The position numbers were made by a program, and so were the translations under genes. A DNA stretch of 12,049 bases from Legionella genomosp. 1 (GTDB lineage Bacteria > Pseudomonadota > Gammaproteobacteria > Legionellales > Legionellaceae): NCBI GenBank assembly GCA_945889365.1, contig CAMDBQ010000023.1, forward strand, positions 1 to 12,049, given 5' to 3'. Of the stretch, positions 7,242 through 12,049 are shown one piece after another. Numbering within the stretch: position 1 is the first letter of the stretch; every line of letters begins with the position of its first letter. The notes under the pieces are model-generated. The model made no database searches. It saw only the letters and a program-made list of their open reading frames with translations, and had not been told where the DNA came from.

Positions 7242-7454
7242 ATGTTCACTATGTTTTCTAAACCAAAATATAAACCAAACGAAATAGCTCTCTACGTCGC
7301 TACAGGCGTCGTTGCTGCCTATCTTCTTATTCATGCTCCCATTACCTGTGTTGTGGGTCTATTGCTAGCGACAATGTTTGCGTTGTTGACGGAACCTAAG
7401 AAATTTCTAGCACAAGCAGATAATTTTTTGCAAAACATACAAAAAGCTATGTAA
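7242..7454 (+). CDS. Small membrane protein of unknown function
   Basis: This is a 70-residue protein preceded by a strong ribosome binding site (GAGG at 7231-7234, seven bases before the ATG). A Lys-rich N-terminus (FSKPKYKPNE) is followed by two hydrophobic segments at about 14-32 and 36-50, separated by a short HAPIT turn, which suggests a helical hairpin with a polar C-terminal tail. I do not recognise a family. It stands alone, 184 bp after the MITE copy and about 430 bp before the kinase gene on the same strand. It could be a small inner-membrane protein, a toxin-like peptide or a small translocated protein; nothing in the sequence decides between these. Confidence 0.7.
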   Translation: MFTMFSKPKYKPNEIALYVATGVVAAYLLIHAPITCVVGLLLATMFALLTEPKKFLAQADNFLQNIQKAM

Positions 7455-7821
7455 TTGGTTCAATAATATTTGTTTAGAGAAGCAGGCCGACCGTGGTATA
7501 TTGCCGGTATTTGTGATGTAATCGCGGTCGGTACTTACGCCCTGAAAATCGATTGCCGGCCTTCTTGCTGGGTAGCAAGGGCAAGGCGTTGATTTATTTA
7601 ATCGAATCATCCTACACATTATTAATCCATAGCTCATTGATAGAAAATCTTTCTCGAAAATAGGCTCACTGTGGCACGCCACTCCCAGTGAACTCAGTCA
7701 GTACTATTGGTGCGCTGACTCCTGCCTCACGTTCACAGCGTGATAGGTGTTTTCCAGACTTCGCCCTAGAATCGCAGGCTCGTCATCCCCGTGCTGCCGA
7801 ACCAGGTTCCTCATCGTAAGA
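7455..7821. other. Intergenic stretch between small membrane protein and kinase
   Basis: No gene is supported. Imperfect hairpins are present: CCGACCGTG (about 7487) can pair with CGCGGTCGG (about 7522), and CTTGCT-gggt-AGCAAG lies near 7563-7578. Neither has a following T-run, so they are poor terminator candidates. CTCGTCATCCCCG near 7779 faintly recalls the left part of the MITE but is too short to call. The minus-strand frame 7407-7682 has no ribosome binding site and no motif I recognise. Confidence 0.4.
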
Positions 7822-7850
7822 TTGTTAACTGCTTGAAGTTCATATATAAT
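7822..7850 (+). promoter_or_regulatory. Sigma-70 type promoter of the MAPK-like kinase gene
   Basis: TTGTTA (7822-7827), a 17-base spacer and a perfect TATAAT (7845-7850). Transcription would start near 7857, which rules out GTG 7791 as the kinase start and leaves ATG 7884 with a leader of about 27 bases. Confidence 0.7.
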
Positions 7851-7883
7851 ACTCCAATAAATTTTCTGAATTGTATTTCATTT

Positions 7884-9158
7884 ATGCTAGCTAGCCACTG
7901 CCATCCAATAACTGAACCGCATGAATGTGGTGCGCTAGATTCGAAATATCAACTCGGCAGACTCGTGGGCAGTGGTGCGTCAGGATCAGTTTTTGAGGGT
8001 GTGGACAAAAGCACACAAAAGAAAGTAGCTATAAAAAAAATAATCGATTATTCCACAGATGCTATCAGTGCCACACGGTTATTAAGAGAAATCTCGCTCT
8101 TACGTATGTTAAAGGGTCATCCTGATTTAATTTCTTTAGAATACATCGCAGCTTCAGCTGCTAAAGAACCTGTTAATGAGGTATACTTAGTATTCGAACG
8201 TTGCGATACCGACCTACATAAAGTTATTGCCTCTCCCCAGTCACTTACCACAGCACACATACAATATATTTCATATCAAATTCTTTGTGGAATCCATTAC
8301 ATCCATTCGGCATCGCTGATTCATCGTGACTTGAAACCTGCCAATATTTTGATCAATTCAAATTGTAAGATAAAAATTGGCGACTTCGGACTATCTCGAG
8401 CAACTCAGGTAATAAGAGATGCAAGTCACCCAGCAGACTGTGCCCCTCCTCAACTTTATCGCCAACTAACTGCATACGTGCTCACTCGTTGGTATCGTAG
8501 CACTGAGTTGATTATTAACGATCGTGCAGAAGCACCTGCTGATATGTGGAGCATTGGATGTATATTGGCGGAGTTGTTCTTACGAAAACCACTCTTTCGT
8601 GCAAATTCCAGTATCGGGGTATTGCGATTAATTCTTGACCTTATAGGAGCTCCCGAGCCACATGATCTCGAATGGATTAATCATGAAGACCGACTTATTT
8701 ACGTAACAAAATGCAGAACCATCACTGGTCAAACTTTTCAACAAAAATTCAATAGCGCAGATGCATCTTTACGTGACTTATTAAAACTTCTGCTTGAATT
8801 CAATCCCACAAAACGTGTAACAGCCGCACAAGCATTGGCACATCCTTTTTTTGACTCTATATTCAAGACCGAAGATGTTTTAACGTTTCCCTTAAAAACC
8901 AGATCAGCTGCAGACGAAACTTCTTTGAATGACTACTGTCGATTCGAAACTTACTTAGATAGACACCCTGACAAATCACAGCCTGCAATCACTAAATCGG
9001 CCTGTGCACTTAGTCTCAAGGAGATTGCACGATACCCTTCTGGCTCATCTTTAGCCACTGCTGCCTCCCCATCGTTCATTAATACTCACTCTATCTTCTC
9101 TGTTAAACCAGAAGCAGAATCAAACAAATCACGGGCTGAAATCACTCAATCGCCCTGA
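7884..9158 (+). CDS. MAP-kinase-like eukaryotic-type Ser/Thr protein kinase
   Basis: This is a 424-residue protein with one complete kinase domain (about 20-323) and a Ser/Thr-rich tail of about 100 residues. Seen in order: Gly-loop GSGASGSV (29-36), VAIKK with Lys51, alpha-C Glu69 in LLREISLL, HRDLKPAN (Asp149, Asn154), DFG (167-169), TAYVLTRWYRSTE (196-208), DMWSIGC (220-226) and Arg311. The LLREI helix, the CDTDLHKVI hinge, YQILCGIHYIHSASLIHRDL and the 196-208 segment match the MAPK family closely; T196-A197-Y198 sits where MAPKs have the dually phosphorylated TxY. The MAPK insert between helices G and H is present. The APE motif is STE. The start is ATG 7884 because the promoter lies at 7822-7850; no Shine-Dalgarno is visible. 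There is no signal peptide or membrane segment. A host-derived kinase translocated into the host is the likely role; this last point is inference. Confidence 0.9.
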   Translation: MLASHCHPITEPHECGALDSKYQLGRLVGSGASGSVFEGVDKSTQKKVAIKKIIDYSTDAISATRLLREISLLRMLKGHPDLISLEYIAASAAKEPVNEVYLVFERCDTDLHKVIASPQSLTTAHIQYISYQILCGIHYIHSASLIHRDLKPANILINSNCKIKIGDFGLSRATQVIRDASHPADCAPPQLYRQLTAYVLTRWYRSTELIINDRAEAPADMWSIGCILAELFLRKPLFRANSSIGVLRLILDLIGAPEPHDLEWINHEDRLIYVTKCRTITGQTFQQKFNSADASLRDLLKLLLEFNPTKRVTAAQALAHPFFDSIFKTEDVLTFPLKTRSAADETSLNDYCRFETYLDRHPDKSQPAITKSACALSLKEIARYPSGSSLATAASPSFINTHSIFSVKPEAESNKSRAEITQSP

Positions 9159-9210
9159 GCACTTAACGCGGGCTCTGCTGTTTATGTTCGGCGGGATCTT
9201 CATTCAATTA

Positions 9211-9435
9211 AACGTGAGGCAGATCAAGTACCTCAATAATATTAATGAAGGTATTTAAAGCCGTTCACTCAGCAGAGGCAACTTTATCAGGCATTGAATT
9301 GCATCATATGTTACGTGAAAAGCAACACAAGCAGTCCGACCTCATTACAGTTACCCAACAATTTTACGGAATCGCAGCATAAACTCGCCCAGAATAAGCC
9401 AGTCTATTGTTCAAGAAAGTATTTGCGACAAAACC
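9211..9435 (+). mobile_element. IS6-family insertion sequence, right-end remnant
   Basis: NVRQIKYLNNINE (from 9211) and, one frame over, FKAVHSAEATLSGIELHHML followed by REKQHK and ending QFYGIAA-stop at 9380-9382 match the end of IS6-family DDE transposases (VRQIKYLNN[IV].EQDHR..., ...SA.ATL.GIEL.HM.RK.QH). The EQDHR-to-GFK segment is deleted, which also causes the frame change. AAGTATTTGCGACAAAACC at 9417-9435 reads, in reverse, like an IS6 terminal repeat (GGTTCTGTTGCAAA type). The N-terminal two thirds and the left end are missing, so the element is dead. Confidence 0.75.
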
Positions 9436-9476
9436 ATTTTGCACCCCCTTTAACAATGGTCTGTATTTTACACCCC
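9436..9476. repeat. Short direct repeat ATTTT[GA]CACCCC next to IS6 end
   Basis: ATTTTGCACCCC (9436-9447) and ATTTTACACCCC (9465-9476) match at 11 of 12 bases and start immediately after the IS6 terminal repeat. They may be the edge of another decayed element. They lie just downstream of the minus-strand 127-residue gene. Confidence 0.4.
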
Positions 9477-9480
9477 GGTC

Positions 9481-9864
9481 TCATTTATGGGGTCCACTAC
9501 ACGCCTCATTATCTGTATTAAGATGCGTGGTAGGACTCTCGGGCGTTGGTGACCGGCGAAGCTGCCCGTGTGCTGGTCCAAAACCAAACTCCCCAGAAAC
9601 TCCGTTTTGACAAAAATCATCCTCACTATATTCATCCTCACTGTCATCAGTAGAAATTGCAGCAAGTTTTTGATTTACTGCTCTAACCCCTATATTAGCA
9701 TCTGGATTTACTGCTTTTGGGTTGAAAATTGCCGCTGCTTTTATAGTTCGCCGGTTCCACTCCGCTGAGATCAATAGCGACAAAGGCATGTGTAGCTGTC
9801 CAGATAATGGAGTTACTTTAAATCCATATGCTAGTCGCGGTTGTGATTTTTTGCTATTATCCAT
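9481..9864 (-). CDS. Small acidic protein with clustered Ser/Thr-Pro sites, unknown function
   Basis: This is a 127-residue protein with a good ribosome binding site (GAGGTG, five bases before the ATG at 9864) and its own promoter. No signal peptide or membrane segment is visible. Residues 1-68 are a mildly basic, probably folded part (LAYGFKVTPL, MPLSLLISAEWNRRTIKAAA). Residues 71-83 (STDDSEDEYSEDD) are very acidic with embedded Ser/Tyr, like casein-kinase-2 sites. Residues 103-113 (RRSPTPESPTT) carry three proline-directed sites, Ser105-Pro, Thr107-Pro and Ser110-Pro, the last in a PxSP context. The C-terminal part looks disordered. I recognise no family. Such composition is typical of eukaryotic regulatory proteins and of effectors. 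The gene is convergent with the MAPK-like kinase gene 320 bp away, with the IS6 remnant between them. Confidence 0.7.
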   Translation of the reverse strand: MDNSKKSQPRLAYGFKVTPLSGQLHMPLSLLISAEWNRRTIKAAAIFNPKAVNPDANIGVRAVNQKLAAISTDDSEDEYSEDDFCQNGVSGEFGFGPAHGQLRRSPTPESPTTHLNTDNEACSGPHK

Positions 9865-9904
9865 AACTACACCTCAATCATTGAAGTTTAAGCATCTATA
9901 GACC

Positions 9905-9933
9905 ATTATAACTAAGAACAAGGGTTCTGTCCT
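9905..9933 (-). promoter_or_regulatory. Sigma-70 type promoter of the 127-residue gene
   Basis: On the minus strand AGGACA (9933-9928), a 17-base spacer and perfect TATAAT (9910-9905) lie about 40 bases ahead of the ATG. The -35 matches the consensus at four of six positions. Confidence 0.6.
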
Positions 9934-10158
9934 CCTCGTTTCTAGTCCCTCAGAGATTCCAGCTGACTTTAGTTAGTACACCACAATCGTCGCACAAGGT
10001 TAAAATAGGATCAATACACCCAACCGACGAAGCCAAATCTCATTTTCAACCCGAGCCAATCTGTACTTCTTTCGCTCACTGATGAAGCTAAAAATAGCGA
10101 AAAACCACAAGCATTTTTTTTATCGCCCTAACCTTATCCTAGCGACCAAAACCGTTCA

Positions 10159-10242
10159 CTAGTGCCTCGTCTTGTTAATACGCTCCATTAAACTGTCGTC
10201 CCCGCGTAGGTGGGGATCCATCTATCAGCATAATCCGATACT
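10159..10242 (+). mobile_element. Partial MITE-like repeat (copy B)
   Basis: This starts with the same CTAGTGCCTCGTC (10159-10171) as copy A. It stays alignable with 6905-6986 over about 84 bp, including the hairpin CCCCGCGTAGGTGGGG (10200-10215) and GGATCCAT, then diverges. The hairpin arms carry a C-to-T change (G-T wobble against copy A). No matching right-hand GGCACTAG end is found, so this copy is truncated or interrupted. Confidence 0.75.
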
Positions 10243-10541
10243 AAAATCGAGCCACTGAGGGTTATGTTGTTCAATATGATCCAATCGATGCGTACGGCTC
10301 ATTACTATTTGATTTAAAGCGACAGATTGCTTTTTTTATGGTTACTTTTTCGAAATCCTTGTCACTCATCCATCATTGCAAACTCGATTAATATTGGTGT
10401 TAGACCCGTTATATTACGGTTTTTCTCTTATTAATCAAGTTCATTTTTAATTTGACCATCTTCTGGATCCCGCGCCACGTAGGGGGTGGGGAGCAATTGT
10501 TAACACGCCGTAAGCCCAGATCAGGATCTGGTGGATTGTCG

Positions 10542-10574
10542 GGGAGTGTTCACCGACCATTTGTGAACACTCCC
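10542..10574. repeat. Perfect 12-bp-stem hairpin downstream of mltA
   Basis: GGGAGTGTTCAC (10542-10553), a nine-base loop and GTGAACACTCCC (10563-10574) pair perfectly. It lies 27 bp beyond the mltA stop (mltA is on the minus strand), the position of a terminator, but no T-run follows on either strand. Alternative short stems overlap it: GTCGG (10538-10542) with CCGAC (10553-10557), and CGACC (10554-10558) with GGTCG (10579-10583). It could be a factor-dependent terminator, an mRNA 3'-stabilising structure or an insertion-sequence end. Confidence 0.6.
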
Positions 10575-10601
10575 TAACGGTCGCGTCTCGGATGATCGTC
10601 A

Positions 10602-11846
10602 TCAAGTAGCAAGCCTGTCAAACGTATGCTTTGGCAGGAGCAGCCAATAATGGCCTTCATTTTTCATGTGTTCACCAAGATAGGTGGCATTTTCTCCTGA
10701 GCCCCAATAAATATCGCCCCGCATCAAGCCTTTAATCGCACCGCCGGTATCTTGAGCGATCATTAGACGTTGAAATTGCTTATCATCGGCATTGTTTTTG
10801 TCAGGGATGGTTGTGTTTAACCACAGAGGCGCACCCAGTGGGATCCATTTTCTGTCAACGGCCAAGGAATAACCAGGAGTAAGTCCCATGCCCTGTGCGC
10901 CGAGAGCAATGGATTGCTTTAAATTTTGAAAGAAAACAAACGATTTGTTTTGATGCAGGATGGTGTTCGCAAGTTTTGGTCGGCTCTCTAAATAGCGTTT
11001 GATACCTTTTTTAGAGGCATTATGTTTGGTCAACAATCCTTTTCTGATCAACACGCCACCAATGGAAGTATAGCGGGCTCCATTTTCACCTGCATAGCCT
11101 AAGTATAAATTTTCACCATTAGCCAGTTGAACAACCCCTGAACCTTCTATTTCCAAAAAAAGTCGCTCTACCGGGCTGTCGATCCAGGCGATTACGGGTG
11201 CTTTTTTTTCAAGAACCCCATTATCAATTGCTTCACGAGTATATTGAGATAAGTGTCGGGTTTGATGCGGTAAGCCATAAATTGGCGTCGTGTATTTTTC
11301 TGTCTTGGTTAAATTGCCTTTGATGAGTGGCATGTAATAACCCGTAAATAAACCACGATTGGACTTTCGTTTTGCAAATTCAATTGGATAAAACCATTTT
11401 TCAAAAAATATTCTTGCAGATGCTTCATCGATAGAATTCATGAGTAAAGCTGCCCCACAAGCAGGGTGCCAATCTTTTGCTTGTAATTTAATATCCTGGG
11501 AACCCACTGAATGACTCGGATTTTGCTTTAAGAACGTTTTACAAGACAATTGAAATGCATATAGCGACTTTTTAACATTGGCCTCATCCCATCCAGGCAA
11601 TTGTGTGAACGGTATCTGATTTAAAGTGAGATGTTTTGTAGCCACTGTTTTGAGAGGTGAATCTCGTCGTTCTGCTGCTTGTCCGCGGGATTCAGTTTGA
11701 CCCTTGCCATCACGATGTGATTGTTCAATGATTTCTTTTTTAACGGTGATGATAGGCCTTGGCACCTTTTTATGCGGCAAAAGCCAAAAGAAGCTAAACG
11801 TAAGACAAACAATACCGCTGATGATGTAAATAAGTTTTTGATTCAT
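10602..11846 (-). CDS. mltA: MltA, membrane-bound lytic murein transglycosylase A
   Basis: MltA cleaves the MurNAc-GlcNAc bond of peptidoglycan and leaves a 1,6-anhydro-MurNAc end. The protein has 414 residues. A membrane anchor at about 5-23 (LIYIISGIVCLTFSFFWLL) is followed by a Lys/Arg/Glu-rich linker to about residue 70. The MltA domain then has FTGYYMPLIKG (167-177), TTPIYGLP, WIDSPVERLFLEIEGSG (221-237) and the YAGENGARYTSIGG segment (251-264). The 3D (double-psi barrel) domain has AQDTGGAIKG (364-373) and GDIYWGSGENA. Asp378 in GDIYWG appears to align with catalytic Asp308 of E. coli MltA. The known E. coli protein is a lipoprotein; here Cys14 is preceded by Gly-Ile-Val, not a lipobox, so an inner-membrane anchor is likelier. 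The Shine-Dalgarno site is weak. Its product feeds the pathway that uses AnmK. Confidence 0.95.
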   Translation of the reverse strand: MNQKLIYIISGIVCLTFSFFWLLPHKKVPRPIITVKKEIIEQSHRDGKGQTESRGQAAERRDSPLKTVATKHLTLNQIPFTQLPGWDEANVKKSLYAFQLSCKTFLKQNPSHSVGSQDIKLQAKDWHPACGAALLMNSIDEASARIFFEKWFYPIEFAKRKSNRGLFTGYYMPLIKGNLTKTEKYTTPIYGLPHQTRHLSQYTREAIDNGVLEKKAPVIAWIDSPVERLFLEIEGSGVVQLANGENLYLGYAGENGARYTSIGGVLIRKGLLTKHNASKKGIKRYLESRPKLANTILHQNKSFVFFQNLKQSIALGAQGMGLTPGYSLAVDRKWIPLGAPLWLNTTIPDKNNADDKQFQRLMIAQDTGGAIKGLMRGDIYWGSGENATYLGEHMKNEGHYWLLLPKHTFDRLAT

Positions 11847-11857
11847 AACTGCATTAC

Positions 11858-11885
11858 ATTTTACACATCATGAGAATAATTGCAA
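11858..11885 (-). promoter_or_regulatory. Sigma-70 type promoter of mltA
   Basis: On the minus strand TTGCAA (11885-11880), a 16-base spacer and TAAAAT (11863-11858). Transcription would start only a few bases before ATG 11846, so the mRNA leader would be very short, which fits the absence of a clear Shine-Dalgarno site. Confidence 0.6.
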
Positions 11886-11905
11886 CATGTTTGTGTTTGT
11901 AAGTG

Positions 11906-11972
11906 CACGGCTGTCGCATGAAAATTTGATCAACCTGCTGTAGGTTGATCAAATTTTAATGCGACAGCCGTG
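11906..11972. repeat. Near-perfect long palindrome flanked by 12-bp direct repeats
   Basis: Two 31-base arms (11906-11936 and 11942-11972) separated by GCTGT pair with one mismatch (G11920 against A11958). Each arm contains TTGATCAA. The core 65 bp (11907-11971, ACGGC to GCCGT) is flanked by direct repeats GTTTGTAAGTGC at 11895-11906 and 11972-11983. This is what insertion of a palindromic element with a 12-bp target duplication would leave. There is no coding capacity. It sits about 20 bp upstream of the mltA -35 and could also act as a bidirectional terminator or a recombination site. Confidence 0.8.
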
Positions 11973-11990
11973 TTTGTAAGTGCCCTTTCA

Positions 11991-12020
11991 AGTGTACAAA
12001 CACTGAATCCAGTGTATACT
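11991..12020 (+). promoter_or_regulatory. Possible promoter/operator for a gene beyond the window
   Basis: TATACT (12015-12020) with TGTACA (11993-11998) 16 bases upstream could form a promoter reading out of the window. Overlapping it are three AGTGT half-sites: AGTGT-acaa-ACACT (11991-12004) and ACACTG-aatc-CAGTGT (12000-12015), an operator-like layout. CCCCT-ccaaaagc-AGGGG follows, starting at 12028, and would be in the transcript leader. Confidence 0.35.
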
Positions 12021-12049
12021 TTCGTATCCCCTCCAAAAGCAGGGGTAAT

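Larger units (their letters stand above)
9934..10601. other. Intergenic stretch without a recognisable gene
   Basis: About 670 bases separate the 127-residue gene from mltA. They hold the second MITE copy (10159-10242) and a strong hairpin (10542-10574). GGATCCCGCGCCACGTAGGG near 10465 followed by CAAT, AAC and CCG blocks weakly resembles the right half of MITE copy A, so copy B may be interrupted by about 220 bp. AAGC-gacagatt-GCTTTTTTT near 10318-10336 looks like a weak terminator on the plus strand, with no gene just upstream. No open frame with a ribosome binding site is seen. Confidence 0.4.

Noticed and set aside
7407..7682. Minus-strand open frame of 91 codons overlapping the small membrane protein gene
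   Set aside because: No ribosome binding site, Cys/Pro-rich random-looking composition, and antisense to a better supported gene.
7791..7883. Longer kinase start at GTG 7791
   Set aside because: A strong promoter (TTGTTA-17-TATAAT) lies inside this stretch, so transcripts starting near 7857 could not use it.
9294..9610. Two overlapping plus-strand frames (9294-9521 and 9407-9610)
   Set aside because: Both run across the IS6 relic end and antisense to the 127-residue gene; neither has a ribosome binding site or sensible composition.
6905..10242. CRISPR array
   Set aside because: The two repeat copies are 3.1 kb apart, long and palindromic, with no regular spacers and no cas genes.
1..12049. 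tRNA, rRNA or a known riboswitch
   Set aside because: No cloverleaf, rRNA signature or recognised riboswitch motif was found on reading either strand.

Overview
The window looks like chromosomal DNA of a host-associated gammaproteobacterium, most probably from the order Legionellales (Legionella, Coxiella or Berkiella type). Three things suggest this. The lptC-lptA-lptB operon is typical of gammaproteobacteria. The L-serine dehydratase has the length and the four cysteine positions (343, 385, 396, 458) that I recall for the Legionella pneumophila enzyme. Between housekeeping genes lies a stretch with eukaryotic-type proteins and broken insertion sequences, as is usual in amoeba- or arthropod-associated bacteria. 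The order-level placement is inference; no rRNA or tRNA gene is present to confirm it.

Layout. 1-3948 is housekeeping: the end of lptC, lptA and lptB (lipopolysaccharide transport, with overlapping genes), then sdaA (L-serine to pyruvate plus ammonia), then convergent anmK (recycling of cell-wall anhydro-MurNAc). The sdaA and anmK coding ends overlap by 39 bp. About 3950-10600 is an accessory region with low gene density. It holds a frameshifted STAS-domain remnant, a small secreted six-cysteine peptide with defensin-like spacing, an IS5-like transposase scrap, a 441-residue protein with an OTU-protease-like N-terminus and four membrane segments, a complete palindromic MITE-like repeat, a 70-residue membrane protein, a complete MAP-kinase-like protein kinase, an IS6-family transposase scrap with a probable terminal repeat, a 127-residue acidic protein with clustered Ser/Thr-Pro sites, and a second partial copy of the MITE. 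From 10602 to 11846 housekeeping resumes with mltA (lytic murein transglycosylase). Upstream of it lies a near-perfect 65-bp palindrome flanked by 12-bp direct repeats, followed by a promoter-like region running off the window.

How the genes relate. lptA, lptB and lptC serve outer-membrane biogenesis. mltA and anmK are linked by peptidoglycan turnover: MltA releases anhydro-muropeptides and AnmK phosphorylates the anhydro-MurNAc derived from them. sdaA would let the cell use host serine as carbon. The accessory genes look like separately acquired host-interaction genes, each with its own promoter or ribosome binding site, rather than one operon. The most notable is the MAPK-like kinase at 7884-9158, which keeps all catalytic motifs and a Thr-Ala-Tyr activation-lip motif. 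Its effector status is inference.
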